From positions 4,740,267 to 4,804,266 of the forward strand of contig NZ_CP030287.1 of assembly GCF_003287935.1 (NCBI RefSeq): a stretch of 64,000 bases of DNA. Reading direction: 5' to 3'. The notes beneath the pieces are model-generated. The model ran no database searches. It saw only the letters and a list, made by a program, of their open reading frames with translations, and was not told the DNA's origin. The position numbers and the translations under genes are program-made. The DNA comes from Streptomyces sp. ICC1. Its GTDB lineage: Bacteria; Actinomycetota; Actinomycetes; Streptomycetales; Streptomycetaceae. Shown here piece after piece: positions 23,509 to 32,187 of the stretch (positions within the stretch are counted from its first letter, which is position 1; each line of letters opens with the position of its first letter).

Positions 23509-23755
23509 CCGCCGGCTCGTCGTCCAGCGCGATCGGCTTCGGCGGCGGTGCGATCCGGTCCGGCTCCACCCCGATCTTGTGCGGGTGGACACAGGCCGGG
23601 GTGCCGTCGGCGGTGTAGCGCCAGCCGTCGGCCGGGTTGAACGGGCACTCCCAGGACGGCCGGTCGTAGACCACGAAGGCCTCGCGCGGCAGCCGCTTCG
23701 AGGGGCAGATCCCGCACGCCGGATGGTCCTCGCCCGAGGCGAAGGGCTCACTCAT
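23459..23755 (-). CDS. Small cysteine-rich hypothetical protein
   Basis: 98 residues on the minus strand from ATG 23755. Cysteines in HPACGICPSKRLPREAF, WECPFN and PACVHPHK could bind zinc, and the tail is basic and proline-rich (PRPRRRWLPSFLAR). There is no strong ribosome site before the ATG, but cysteine spacing and codon use favour a real gene. It lies between a strong hairpin terminator on its 5' side and a convergent gene on its 3' side. Confidence 0.5.
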   Translation of the reverse strand: MSEPFASGEDHPACGICPSKRLPREAFVVYDRPSWECPFNPADGWRYTADGTPACVHPHKIGVEPDRIAPPPKPIALDDEPAATPRPRRRWLPSFLAR

Positions 23756-23810
23756 TCCGGCACCGTAGCGCCCCCCAGCACCCTCTGGAGGCCAACCACA
23801 CGAACGAGGA

Positions 23811-23844
23811 CGGAGCCCACCCCGGAGCCCTGGGGTGGGCTCCG
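23811..23844. terminator. Bidirectional hairpin CGGAGCCCACCCC / GGGGTGGGCTCCG
   Basis: Perfect 13-bp arms with an 8-base loop. It separates the minus-strand gene ending its promoter region from the rightward module at 23963. Stable enough to act as a terminator on either strand. Confidence 0.65.
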
Positions 23845-23873
23845 CCGTGCCTTCCGTAACTGATCAGATGACA

Positions 23874-23904
23874 TCAGACCCATTGGACCCAACAGGGTCA
23901 ATGG
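23874..23904. promoter_or_regulatory. Element motif TCAGACCCATTGGACCCAAC with added dyad
   Basis: Third 20-bp copy of the recurring motif (23874-23893). Here it is followed by AGGGTCAATGG, giving dyad arms GACCC-AACA-GGGTC extended by CATT and AATG on either side. It lies about 60 bp before the start at 23963, with a possible -35 TTGAAA at 23933. This copy most clearly looks like an operator. Confidence 0.6.
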
Positions 23905-23962
23905 CCTGTCATCCAGAGATGTCACCTTGCCCTTGAAATCGAACATGTGAGCTACTGAGGAG

Positions 23963-24181
23963 ATGGCTCCGCTTTTCCCCCACGACCTGATCCGCCTCCA
24001 GCACGAGTGGATCCGCACCTACGAGGCGCTCGCCCGGCTCACCCCTACACAGGGCTCCACAGACCTGCGTCGCCGGCTCATCGACCTGTCCGGCGTGCTG
24101 GCCGCCCACCCCTACTGGGCGGCTCCCGGATGCTCGCCTGCTCGGCGTACCGAGCTGCTGCGCCGGGCCCGCGCGGTGTGA
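23963..24181 (+). CDS. Small hypothetical protein coupled to a DUF6233 gene
   Basis: 72 residues from ATG 23963 with GAGGAG immediately upstream. It is helical and basic (FPHDLIRLQHEWIRTYEALA, then STDLRRRLIDLSGVL and a C-terminal ARRTELLRRARAV). It overlaps the following gene by GTGA, and the pair lies behind the dyad motif at 23874. N-terminal halves of DUF6233 proteins often look similar, so these may be two parts of one functional unit. Confidence 0.55.
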   Translation: MAPLFPHDLIRLQHEWIRTYEALARLTPTQGSTDLRRRLIDLSGVLAAHPYWAAPGCSPARRTELLRRARAV

Positions 24182-24681
24182 GGGGCAACGACGCGGAGGG
24201 CCCGCCCCCGGTCAGGGTGCTGCTGCCGGACGGGCAGGCGCTGGTCGGCGGGCTGCGGGGATGGACCAGGTCCCCTGCAGGTGCGTGGCTGGGCGAGGTG
24301 ACGCTCACGGTGTGGCAGGAGCGGGACGGCGGAGTCGTCGAGGCCGCGGAGCATCAGATCACGCTGCCCTCCACTCACGTGCGGCCCCTGGCGGGCGTCT
24401 CCTACCGTGCCGTCCGTACCCGGGGAACGGTGCAGGCTGCCGTCCGTGGACCGTCCAGTTCGGCGTACGTCGAAGGGGTCTGGCCGCCCTCCGGAGACCG
24501 CTGGATCGTGTGTCCAGGAGGCCTGGTTCCCGGCGCCCGGACGGTTCACCATGCCGGCTGCTGGCTTCCCGCTGATGGCGGCGCAGTCCTGAGTGGTGAT
24601 GAGGCGCGGGTCGTCCTCGCAGAGTCAGGTGTGAGCGCCTGCGAAATCTGCGGCGTCGACCGCCTGAAGTCCTCCGGGTAG
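24178..24681 (+). CDS. DUF6233-type protein
   Basis: 167 residues from GTG 24178, overlapping the previous stop. Motifs typical of DUF6233 by eye: PVRVLLPDGQALVGGLRGWT, then GAWLGEVTLTVWQ and a VRPLAGVSYRAV segment, with a later HHAGCW and a closing SACEICGVDRL. The cysteine and histidine pattern near the C-terminus could bind metal. The family is common on Streptomyces plasmids and integrated elements and has no assigned activity. Confidence 0.65.
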   Translation: MRGNDAEGPPPVRVLLPDGQALVGGLRGWTRSPAGAWLGEVTLTVWQERDGGVVEAAEHQITLPSTHVRPLAGVSYRAVRTRGTVQAAVRGPSSSAYVEGVWPPSGDRWIVCPGGLVPGARTVHHAGCWLPADGGAVLSGDEARVVLAESGVSACEICGVDRLKSSG

Positions 24682-24886
24682 CCGGCCAGCCCCTGCGACG
24701 TCCTCGTATCCGCTCTCCGTCTGTACGCCTGGAGCGGTCGGCCTCCGCCGCCTGGTGCTCCGGCTCCTGCTCCAGGCAGGCGTGGAGGAAACCTGTACGG
24801 CTTCCTGTCCTCTTCGCAGGTCACAGTGCCTCTCACGTCACCACGAGCAGCGGTGGCGCGTGCCAAGTAAGGACAGAGAGAAGGCC

Positions 24887-25792
24887 ATGGAGATGGAGAA
24901 GACGCCGGGGGCGTACCGGGTACGGGCAGAGCGCCGGCGCACGGTGCGCGGGACCGGGGAGACCCGGGGCGACGGCTGGATGCGCACCGAGGCCGACGAG
25001 AAGCTGCTCGCACTGGCGACGCGGTACGGGACGCTGACCCTGCACCAGGCAGCCGCCGCGTGCTGGGGCGGGAGACTCGAGACCGCACGGCTGCGGACCC
25101 GGGTGATGGCGGAGGCCGGACTCCTGGACCGCTCCGCGGAGGTGAGGTGGGCGGGCACCGTCGTGTGGACCACCGAGCGCGGAGCGCGCATCGCGGGCAC
25201 CGGGCTGTCGGCGCCGTCCCGGCCGGGTGAGCGGATGCTGCACCGCCTGGCGCTGGCCGACGTCGGGCTTGCTTTGGAGGCGGCCGGGAACGTGCTGTTC
25301 ACGGAACGGGAGGTCCGTGCGGCGGAGGCGGTCCCCGGGAGGCCGGCGGAGCTCCTCGCGGACCTCGGCGTCCCCGGGGTGCCCGAGGGCGCACGGCGCG
25401 GGGAAACCCTCGCGGTCCCCGCCGGTACCCGCGCGGTCCACTGGCCGGACCTGGTCCTCGTCCCGCCCGGAGGGCCCGTGGTCGCCATCGAGGTCGAACT
25501 CACCCCGAAGACCAACAGCGAGCTGCGGGCGAACCTGCGCGCCTACCAACAGGCCCGCCGCCGGGTCGTCTACCTCGGCGCCGCCCCGGTCGTGCGCCAA
25601 CTCCGAGGCCGCCTCAGCCCCAGCGGCCGGTGGATCGACGGCGTCGCCCAGGACGCCGGGCTGCTCCCGCCCGGAGAGCCTGCCCCGGATGCCAGCGGGC
25701 TCCTGCGCGTACGACCGCTCACGATCGCGGACCCCGGCGTCGCCCGCCGGATCGAAGTACACGCCGGGCGCTACCGCCGCCTGGACGGGTAG
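24887..25792 (+). CDS. Replication-relaxation family protein (Replic_Relax-like)
   Basis: 301 residues; ATG 24887 is chosen for the GAGAGAAGG site, while longer starts lack one. A winged-helix-like N-terminal part (LLALATRYGTLTLHQAAAAC, then a WTTERGARIAGTG segment) is followed by a catalytic-looking core WPDLVLVPPGGPVVAIEVEL and TPKTNSELRANLRAYQQARR, an E-x-E/K arrangement that recalls restriction-like folds. This arrangement matches proteins annotated as replication-relaxation in actinobacterial plasmids, often found with MobF relaxases. Together with the relaxase it supports a plasmid-derived origin. It is the last gene of the element block. Confidence 0.75.
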   Translation: MEMEKTPGAYRVRAERRRTVRGTGETRGDGWMRTEADEKLLALATRYGTLTLHQAAAACWGGRLETARLRTRVMAEAGLLDRSAEVRWAGTVVWTTERGARIAGTGLSAPSRPGERMLHRLALADVGLALEAAGNVLFTEREVRAAEAVPGRPAELLADLGVPGVPEGARRGETLAVPAGTRAVHWPDLVLVPPGGPVVAIEVELTPKTNSELRANLRAYQQARRRVVYLGAAPVVRQLRGRLSPSGRWIDGVAQDAGLLPPGEPAPDASGLLRVRPLTIADPGVARRIEVHAGRYRRLDG

Positions 25793-25830
25793 CTGGGACG
25801 GAGGCTCCGGGCAGTGAATGGGTGGGGTGG

Positions 25831-27492
25831 ATGAGGGGTGTGGGGAGAAGGCCCGCTCCAACGAATGGTGGCCAGGGAGGGGGCTGTCGAACGGGGTGCC
25901 ACCGCGGGGCCCGACAGGCCCGTGGCAACCGGTCCCCGGGAAGCCGACGCGACGCGGGTGGCGGTGTCCGCGTGTCCGGGCGAGCAGGGCGGGCATACGC
26001 GAGACCGAGGACGGCGGCCGGGCGACGGCCGGCCCGGCCGTCGCAGCGCGTGCCGCGGCCCGGCGGTCCGGTCAGACGCCGGGCGGACAAGCCCCGCTGG
26101 GGGGTCCGGCTCGCGGCGGGGCTGTCGGTGGTCGTCCTGGGCTCCGGGGCCCTGGGGCACGCCGTGATGACCGGGCTGGACACCGGGATCGAGCGGGTGG
26201 ACCCCTTCAAGGACATGAAGAACCGCCCGCAGGCCGGGCACGGGGTGAACTTCCTGCTCGTCGGCACCGACGGCCGCGACAAGATCACCGCCGAGGAGAA
26301 GCGCGAGTACAAGCTCGGCGGGGCCCCCTGCCACTGCACCGACACCGTCATGCTGGTCCACCTCTCGGCCGACCGGACGCGGGCCAGCGTGGTCAGCCTG
26401 CCCCGCGACAGCTACGTGGAACTGCCCGCGCACCGGGACGAGGCCGGCCGCAAGCAGCACGGGGCCCACCCCGTGAAGCTCAACGCCGCCTACGCCGAGG
26501 GCGGGCCGAACCTGACCGTGCGCACCGTCGAGAACATGACCCGCGTGAAGATCGACCACTACCTGGAGGTCGACTTCACCAGCTTCATGAAGACCGTCGA
26601 CGCGATGGGCGGCGTCGAGATCTGCACCGCCAAGACCATGCACGACCCCAACACCGGCCTCGACCTGCTCCCCGGCACCCACCGGCTCAGCGGCGGCCAG
26701 GCCCTGCAGTACGTGCGCTCGCGCCATGTCGACGGGGGCTCGGACCTCGGCAGGATGCAGCGCCAGCAGCGGTTCATCGCCGCCCTGATCAAGCAGGCCA
26801 CCGGCGGCGGGGTGCTGCTCAACCCGGTCAAGTTCAAGGAGGTCAGCTCCACCCTGCTCGGCTCGGTCCGGGCCGACCGGGGCTTCGGCTCGCAGCAGAT
26901 GCTGGCGCTCGGGCAGGCGATGCGCGATTTCACCCCGTCCTCCTCGGAGTTCGCCTCCGTGCCCCTCGGCGACGCCTCCTTCCGGGTCAAGGGCCTCGGC
27001 TCCACGGTGAAATGGGACGAGGCGAAGGCCGCGAAGCTCTTCGAGGCACTGCGCGAGGACCGGCCGATGGCCCCGGCCCGGGCGCCCGCCCCCGGCCGGC
27101 CGGCGCGGACGCAGCCGGCGGTGCCGGTGGACGTGGCGCCCCGGCAGGTCCGGGTGCAGGTGGAGAACGGCACCCGGATCGACGGGCTGGGCACCCGGGT
27201 GGACTCGGCGCTGCGCGCCACCGGCTTCGACACCACCCGCGCCCCGGGCAACGGCGCGAGCCGCGAGGTCAAGCGCACGGTGATCACGTACGACCCGCGC
27301 TGGGACCGTTCGGCCCGTACGGTGTCCACCGCGCTGCCCGGCAGCGAGCTGCGGGCCGTGCCGGGGCAGGGGCGGACCGTCGTGGTGATCGCGGGCGCCG
27401 ACTACCGCAAGGTGGTGCCGGTGCGCGCGGAGGACCCGTACCAGGGCGAATTCGGCGTGGTCACCGGCGACCAGGTGGTCTGCGGGAAGTAG
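25831..27492 (+). CDS. LytR-CpsA-Psr (LCP) family cell-wall polymer ligase with LytR_C domain
   Basis: 553 residues if ATG 25831 is used; GTG 25972 is an alternative that removes an Arg/Gly/Pro-rich cytoplasmic stretch. One membrane helix (RLAAGLSVVVLGSGALGHAV) precedes an extracellular LCP domain, with NFLLVGTDGRD, then DTVMLVHLSADRTRASVVSL, PRDSYV and the RSRH segment near RMQRQQRF. A C-terminal LytR_C-like domain (VRVQVENGTRIDGLGTRVDS) follows a proline linker. LCP enzymes transfer undecaprenyl-linked polymers to peptidoglycan. It begins 39 bp after the last element gene and a second LCP gene lies at 28159. Confidence 0.88.
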   Translation: MRGVGRRPAPTNGGQGGGCRTGCHRGARQARGNRSPGSRRDAGGGVRVSGRAGRAYARPRTAAGRRPARPSQRVPRPGGPVRRRADKPRWGVRLAAGLSVVVLGSGALGHAVMTGLDTGIERVDPFKDMKNRPQAGHGVNFLLVGTDGRDKITAEEKREYKLGGAPCHCTDTVMLVHLSADRTRASVVSLPRDSYVELPAHRDEAGRKQHGAHPVKLNAAYAEGGPNLTVRTVENMTRVKIDHYLEVDFTSFMKTVDAMGGVEICTAKTMHDPNTGLDLLPGTHRLSGGQALQYVRSRHVDGGSDLGRMQRQQRFIAALIKQATGGGVLLNPVKFKEVSSTLLGSVRADRGFGSQQMLALGQAMRDFTPSSSEFASVPLGDASFRVKGLGSTVKWDEAKAAKLFEALREDRPMAPARAPAPGRPARTQPAVPVDVAPRQVRVQVENGTRIDGLGTRVDSALRATGFDTTRAPGNGASREVKRTVITYDPRWDRSARTVSTALPGSELRAVPGQGRTVVVIAGADYRKVVPVRAEDPYQGEFGVVTGDQVVCGK

Positions 27493-27494
27493 GA

Positions 27495-27508
27495 CCGCCC
27501 GCGGGCGG
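27495..27508. terminator. Short perfect palindrome between convergent genes
   Basis: CCGCCCGCGGGCGG lies in the 20-bp gap between the converging LCP and thioesterase genes. Could act as a weak bidirectional terminator. Confidence 0.35.
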
Positions 27509-27512
27509 CGGC

Positions 27513-28052
27513 TCAGAGCTCGTCGAAGCCCTGGGCGGCGCGCTGCTCGCGCAGCTCCATGATCGCGCGGCGGCGGGCCAGGCGGTGGGTGCGGCGGATC
27601 TGGGCCTCCTGGTAGCGCCGCTCGTCCTGCTCGGTCTCCGGGAGCACCGGTGGGACCTGGCGGGGCTTGCCCTCGGCGTCCACGGCGGTGAAGACGAGGT
27701 AGGCGCTGCCGACCTGGGTGGCGGGGGTGGACTCGTTCCACCGCTCCGCCAGGACGCGTACGCCGATCTCCATGGAGGAGCGGCCGGTCCAGTTGCACTG
27801 GGCCTTCACGTGGACGAGGTCGCCGACCCGGACGGGGGCCAGGAAGGCCATCTCGTCCATGGACGCGGTGACCGCCGGGCCGCCGGAGTGGCGGCCGGCC
27901 ACGGCACCGGCCGCGTCGTCCACCAGCTTCATGATCACTCCGCCGTGCACGGTGCCGAGGAGGTTGGTGTCGTTGGCGGTCATGATGTGGCTGAGGGTGG
28001 TGCGGGAAGCCGAGGTGGGCTTCCCCGCCGGCTCGCCCGGTATCTCTGTCAT
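27513..28052 (-). CDS. Acyl-CoA thioesterase, hotdog fold
   Basis: 179 residues from ATG 28052 on the minus strand. The hotdog signature is clear: SHIMTANDTNLLGTVHGGVI, then MKLVDDAAGAVAGRH with the catalytic aspartate region, VTASMDEMAFLAPVRVGDLV and QVGSAYLVFTAVD. This matches the cytosolic acyl-CoA hydrolase (YciA/BACH-like) family that hydrolyses acyl-CoA to free acid and CoA. The C-terminal 40 residues form a charged helix. Its promoter region faces that of the second LCP gene (divergent). Confidence 0.92.
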   Translation of the reverse strand: MTEIPGEPAGKPTSASRTTLSHIMTANDTNLLGTVHGGVIMKLVDDAAGAVAGRHSGGPAVTASMDEMAFLAPVRVGDLVHVKAQCNWTGRSSMEIGVRVLAERWNESTPATQVGSAYLVFTAVDAEGKPRQVPPVLPETEQDERRYQEAQIRRTHRLARRRAIMELREQRAAQGFDEL

Positions 28053-28158
28053 ACGGCCACCTTAAGTGCGGTCCGCGGGCATCAGCTCTGCAACAGCACC
28101 GGTACGAACACCCTCCCGGGCTGTTCGGCGACACGCCCGGCCAGGCATTCTTGGGCAC

Positions 28159-29520
28159 ATGAGTGACTGGGACGGGTTGAGCGGCGAGCAGGACGAGCGC
28201 GGCCGCCGCGATGACGGGTACGGACGCGGCAGCGGCCAGGCGCAGCCGGAGGGCGCGCAGCGGATGCGGCACGTCCGGCGGCCCGGCCCGCAGGCGGCCC
28301 GCCAGCAGCCGCCGCAGCCCCCGCAGCAGCCCCGTCGGCCGGTGCAGCCGCCCGCGGGACCCGGCGGTCCGGCCCGGCCGGCGTACGTGCCCGGGCAGCA
28401 GGACGGCTCGTTCGACAGCGGCTACAACACCGGCCAGGTCTACGGAACGCCCGCGGGCGGCGGCCACGGCGGTCCGCCGAGGCCGCCGGCGGGGCCGCGC
28501 GGGACCGGGCCGGGCGGCGGCCCCGTCCCCGTCCGGGTCGTCGTGGACTGGCGCAAGCGGATCAAGATCGGGTCGATCGTGCTGGTCACGGGCCTGCTGG
28601 TGACGGGTGTCGGCACGTACTTCTGGGCCGACTCCAACGTGCGCCGCGAGGTCGACCTCTCCCAGGTCATCGAGCGCCCGAAGGAGGGCGACTGCACGAC
28701 CTACCTGATCGTGGGCTCCGACAGCCGCGAGGGCATGACCGCCGAGGAGAAGCAGAAGCTCCACACGGGCTCGGCCGAGGGCAAGCGGACCGACTCGATG
28801 ATGATCCTGGCGAAGTGCTCCAGCGGGAACACGATGATCTCGCTGCCGCGCGACTCGGACGTGGAGATCCCCTCCTTCGTCGGCTCGGATTCGGGCAAGA
28901 AGTTCCCCGCGCAGGGGCGGCGGGTCAAGCTGAACGCGGCGTACGCCGAGGACGGCCCCGAGCTGCTGGTGCGAACGGTGGAGTTCAACACCGGCCTGCG
29001 CATCGACCACTACGCGGAGATCGGCTTCGCCGGCTTCGCGAACATCGTGGACGCGCTGGGCGGGGTGGAGCTGAACATCGAGAAGGGGTTCAAGGACGAG
29101 AAGTCCGGGGCCGACTTCAAGGAGGGCACGCAGACGCTGAACGGCGAGCAGTCGCTGGCCTACGTACGCACCCGGTACGCCTTCGCCGAGTCGGACCTGC
29201 AGCGGACCAAGAACCAGCAGAAGTTCCTGTCGGCGCTGGCGAGCCAGGCGGCGACGCCCTCGTCGGTCATGAACCCGTTCACGCTCTACCCGGTGCTGGG
29301 CGCGGGCCTGGACACGCTGATCGTGGACAAGGACATGTCGCTGTGGGACATGGGCCAGATGTTCTTCGCGATGAAGGGCATCAACGGCGGTGACGGCGTC
29401 TCGATGAACATGCCGATCTCCGGGCAGCGCGGCGGCAACCTCGTCTGGGACAAGGCGAAGGTGCAGCAGCTGGTCCAGCAGATCCAGAAGGACGAGAAGG
29501 TCACCGTCCGCGGGAACTGA
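28159..29520 (+). CDS. LytR-CpsA-Psr family cell-wall polymer ligase
   Basis: 453 residues from ATG 28159. The first 130 residues are a cytoplasmic Pro/Gln/Arg/Gly-rich disordered region. One membrane helix (IKIGSIVLVTGLLVTGVGTY) leads to an extracellular LCP domain with TYLIVGSDSRE, then RTDSMMILAKCSSGNTMISL, PRDSDVEIP and the conserved YVRTRYAF and DLQRTKNQQKFL segments. It lacks the LytR_C domain of its neighbour at 25831. Expected to attach wall polymers to peptidoglycan; nearby sugar-nucleotide and mannosyltransferase genes fit an envelope-polymer locus. Confidence 0.93.
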   Translation: MSDWDGLSGEQDERGRRDDGYGRGSGQAQPEGAQRMRHVRRPGPQAARQQPPQPPQQPRRPVQPPAGPGGPARPAYVPGQQDGSFDSGYNTGQVYGTPAGGGHGGPPRPPAGPRGTGPGGGPVPVRVVVDWRKRIKIGSIVLVTGLLVTGVGTYFWADSNVRREVDLSQVIERPKEGDCTTYLIVGSDSREGMTAEEKQKLHTGSAEGKRTDSMMILAKCSSGNTMISLPRDSDVEIPSFVGSDSGKKFPAQGRRVKLNAAYAEDGPELLVRTVEFNTGLRIDHYAEIGFAGFANIVDALGGVELNIEKGFKDEKSGADFKEGTQTLNGEQSLAYVRTRYAFAESDLQRTKNQQKFLSALASQAATPSSVMNPFTLYPVLGAGLDTLIVDKDMSLWDMGQMFFAMKGINGGDGVSMNMPISGQRGGNLVWDKAKVQQLVQQIQKDEKVTVRGN

Positions 29521-29535
29521 CGGGGCGCCGGGGGC

Positions 29536-29555
29536 CGGCCCCTGTGACGGGGCCG
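29536..29555. terminator. Hairpin CGGCCCC-TGTGAC-GGGGCCG between convergent genes
   Basis: Seven-base-pair arms in the 48-bp gap between the LCP gene and the convergent nucleotidyltransferase gene. Confidence 0.45.
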
Positions 29556-29568
29556 CCCGGCAGGGGCC

Positions 29569-30651
29569 TCAGCGGTCCGAGGAGAAGCGGACCGCGGCGG
29601 CGGGCACCCGGGCCTCGCACCACACCCGCACGCCGGCGCGCAGCTCGTTGTCGGCCCCGACGTCGGCTCCGTCGCCGATGACCGCGCCGTCCAGCACGGT
29701 GCGCGCGCCGACCGAGGCGTTCTCGCCGATGAGGCTGGCGCTCACCCGGGTGTCCGGGCCCACGCTGGCGCCGGCGAGCACGATGGAGCCCTCGACGACC
29801 GCTCCGGCCCCGATGGTGGCGCCGGCTCCGACGACGGTGCCGCCCGAGAGCACGGCGCATTCGGCCACTTCGGCGCCCGGGAGGACCAGGGCCTCGCCGC
29901 GGGGGCCGGGGACGGCCGGGGAGGAGACGACGCCGCGCACGAGGTCGGCGGAGGCCTGGACGAAGGCCTCGGGCTTGCCGAGGTCCAGCCAGTAGGTGTT
30001 CTCGGTGACGCCCTGCAGCCTGGCGCCGGAGGCGAGCAGGCCGGGGAAGGTCTCGCGCTCGACGGAGACGGAGCGGCCGGCCGGGATGGTGTCGATCACG
30101 CTGCGGCGGAAGACGTAGCAGCCGGCGTTGATCTGGTCGGTGGTGATCTCCTCGGGGGTCTGCGGCTTCTCGGTGAAGGCCAGCACCCGCCCCTCGGAGT
30201 CGGTGGGGACCAGGCCGAAGGCGCGCGGGTCCGCGACCCGCACCAGGTGCAGGGAGACGTCGGCGTCGGCCGCCTTGTGGGACTCGACCAGGCCGGCGAT
30301 GTCCAGGCCGGTGAGGATGTCGCCGTTGAAGACGAGGACCGGGTCGTCCGGGCCGCCCGTCAGCCGCTCGGCGGCGTTGCGGATGGCTCCGCCGGTGCCC
30401 AGGGGCTCGTCCTCGACGACGTACTCGAGGGTGAGGCCGAAGGCGGCGCCGTCCCCGAAGTAGGGCTCGAAGACCTCGGCGAGGTAGCAGGTGGCCATCA
30501 CGATGTGTGTGACACCGGCGGCGGCGGCCCTGGCTATCTGGTGCGCGAGGAAGGGAACACCCGCGGCCGGAACCATCGGCTTGGGGGTGTTCACGGTGAC
30601 GGGGCGCAGACGCGTCCCCTGCCCGCCGACCAGCAGGATCGCTTCCGTCAT
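29569..30651 (-). CDS. NDP-sugar pyrophosphorylase, mannose-1-phosphate guanylyltransferase type
   Basis: 360 residues from ATG 30651. The N-terminal catalytic domain has ILLVGGQGTRLRPVTVNTPK (activating loop and lysine), then VVEDEPLGTGGAIRNA, VFNGDILTG and TEKPQTP. The C-terminal part is a left-handed beta-helix of hexapeptide-like repeats (GGTVVGAGATIGAGAVVEGS and more), a form shared by GDP-mannose and dTDP/UDP-glucose synthases. It makes an activated sugar from sugar-1-phosphate and NTP. Mannose is favoured by the neighbouring GT87 mannosyltransferase-type gene but is not proven. Confidence 0.88.
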   Translation of the reverse strand: MTEAILLVGGQGTRLRPVTVNTPKPMVPAAGVPFLAHQIARAAAAGVTHIVMATCYLAEVFEPYFGDGAAFGLTLEYVVEDEPLGTGGAIRNAAERLTGGPDDPVLVFNGDILTGLDIAGLVESHKAADADVSLHLVRVADPRAFGLVPTDSEGRVLAFTEKPQTPEEITTDQINAGCYVFRRSVIDTIPAGRSVSVERETFPGLLASGARLQGVTENTYWLDLGKPEAFVQASADLVRGVVSSPAVPGPRGEALVLPGAEVAECAVLSGGTVVGAGATIGAGAVVEGSIVLAGASVGPDTRVSASLIGENASVGARTVLDGAVIGDGADVGADNELRAGVRVWCEARVPAAAVRFSSDR

Positions 30652-30764
30652 GAGCTTTCTCCCCAACCGGTTCCGGGCGTACGAGGTCCAAAGCTAGCCC
30701 ATCCGGGGGACCCCCAACGGCCCGAGGCGGCCCTTGTCGGGGCCGCCCCGGGCAACACTGCCCG

Positions 30765-31937
30765 TTACGGCAGGTTCCGTGCCATGACGATCCGCTGGAT
30801 CTGGTTCGTGCCTTCGTAAATCTGGGTGATCTTCGCATCGCGCATCATTCGCTCCACCGGGTAGTCCCGCGTGTAGCCGTAGCCGCCGAGCAGCTGGACC
30901 GCGTCGGTGGTGACCTCCATGGCCACGTCCGAGGCGAAGCACTTGGCCGCGGCGCCGAAGAAGGTCAGGTCCTCGTGGGGGCCGCCGGAGGAGACGCGCT
31001 CCGAGCGGGCGGCCGCCGAGTAGGTCAGCTGGCGGGCGGCCTCGATCTTCATGGCCATGTCCGCGAGCATGAACTGCACGCCCTGGAAGTCGCCGATCGG
31101 CTTGCCGAACTGCTTGCGCTCCTGGACGTAGCCCTTGGCGTAGTCCAGGGCGCCCTGCGCGATGCCGAGCGCCTGGGCGGCGATCGTGATGCGGGTGTGG
31201 TCGAGGGTCTTCATCGCGGTGGCGAATCCGGTGCCCTCGGCGCCGATCATGCGGTCGGCGGGGATGCGGACGTTGTCGAGGTAGACCTCGCGCGTCGGGG
31301 ATCCCTTGATGCCGAGCTTCTTCTCGGGCGCGCCGAAGGAGACGCCCTCGTCGGACTTCTCGACCACGAAGGCCGAGATCCCCTTGGAGCGCTTCTCCGG
31401 ATCGGTGACGGCCATGACCGTGTAGTACTCGGAGACGCCCGCGTTGGTGATCCAGCGCTTGACGCCGTTGAGCACCCAGAAGTCCCCGTCGCGCACGGCG
31501 CGGGTCTTCATGCCGGCGGCGTCGGAGCCCGCGTCGGGCTCGGAGAGCGCGTACGAGAACATCGCGTCGCCCTTGGCGAGGGGGCCGAGGTACTTGGCCT
31601 TGAGCTCCTCGGATCCGGAGAGGATCACCGGGAGCGAGCCGAGCTTGTTGACCGCCGGGATGAGGGAGGAGGAGGCGCAGACGCGGGCCACTTCCTCGAT
31701 CACGATCACGGTGGCGAGGGCGTCGGCGCCCGCGCCGCCGTAGGTCTCGGGCACGTGGACGGCGTGCAGGTCGCTGGCGACCAGGGCGTCGAGTGCCTCC
31801 TGCGGGAAGCGGGACTCCTCGTCGACCGCGGCGGCGAAGGGCATGATCTTCGCCTCGGCGAGCGCGCGGACGGACTCGCGGAGCATGTCGTGCTCCTCGG
31901 CCGGGCGGTACAGGTCGAAGTCGGCAGAACCCGCCAA
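30765..31937 (-). CDS. Acyl-CoA dehydrogenase
   Basis: 390 residues from a TTG start at 31937, with GGGAGTGAGAG upstream; the resulting N-terminus [20 protein letters not shown] fits the family well. Signatures include [17 protein letters not shown] (substrate and FAD region), [28 protein letters not shown], then ERKQFGKPI and [20 protein letters not shown]. The last, with [17 protein letters not shown], is the typical C-terminal block. The enzyme introduces a 2,3 double bond in acyl-CoA and reduces FAD. It is transcribed alone, with a TTAAC-N4-GTTAA dyad upstream. Confidence 0.94.
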   Translation of the reverse strand: MAGSADFDLYRPAEEHDMLRESVRALAEAKIMPFAAAVDEESRFPQEALDALVASDLHAVHVPETYGGAGADALATVIVIEEVARVCASSSLIPAVNKLGSLPVILSGSEELKAKYLGPLAKGDAMFSYALSEPDAGSDAAGMKTRAVRDGDFWVLNGVKRWITNAGVSEYYTVMAVTDPEKRSKGISAFVVEKSDEGVSFGAPEKKLGIKGSPTREVYLDNVRIPADRMIGAEGTGFATAMKTLDHTRITIAAQALGIAQGALDYAKGYVQERKQFGKPIGDFQGVQFMLADMAMKIEAARQLTYSAAARSERVSSGGPHEDLTFFGAAAKCFASDVAMEVTTDAVQLLGGYGYTRDYPVERMMRDAKITQIYEGTNQIQRIVMARNLP

Positions 31938-31967
31938 GATCTCTCACTCCCCAGGTGGTGCGTGGTG

Positions 31968-31985
31968 TTAACTACCGTTAAGTAG
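31968..31985. promoter_or_regulatory. AT-rich dyad TTAAC-TACC-GTTAA upstream of acyl-CoA dehydrogenase
   Basis: TTAAC (31968-31972) and GTTAA (31977-31981), overlapping a second pair CTAC/GTAG (31972-31975 and 31982-31985), lie 31 bp before the start codon in an otherwise GC-rich gap. Likely promoter or operator of a fatty-acid regulator. Confidence 0.45.
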
Positions 31986-32187
31986 CCCCAGCTTAGTGTC
32001 CGGCCGCCGACCGCGTCACGGGCGTCGCACGTGAGTTGCGTGACAGCTGTGGTGACGGCCGGGGCGTCCGGCCCGATGCCCGCCCGGGGCCCGCCCGACG
32101 CCGGGGGCCGTCGCCGGAATGCATCCCCGGCCGTGCGCGCGACTATGCTCGGTTGCCGCAAACGGCCCCGCACCTCCAGGAGCACCC

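Noticed and set aside
13931..25850. tRNA gene as an integration target at the element borders
   Set aside because: TTCGATTCC-like sequence occurs near 14855, but no acceptor stem or other tRNA arms can be formed; no tRNA was found in the window.
25771..29010. 1079-codon minus-strand open frame across the two LCP genes
   Set aside because: Low-complexity Arg/Gly/Pro shadow; the opposite strand encodes two canonical LCP proteins and the thioesterase.
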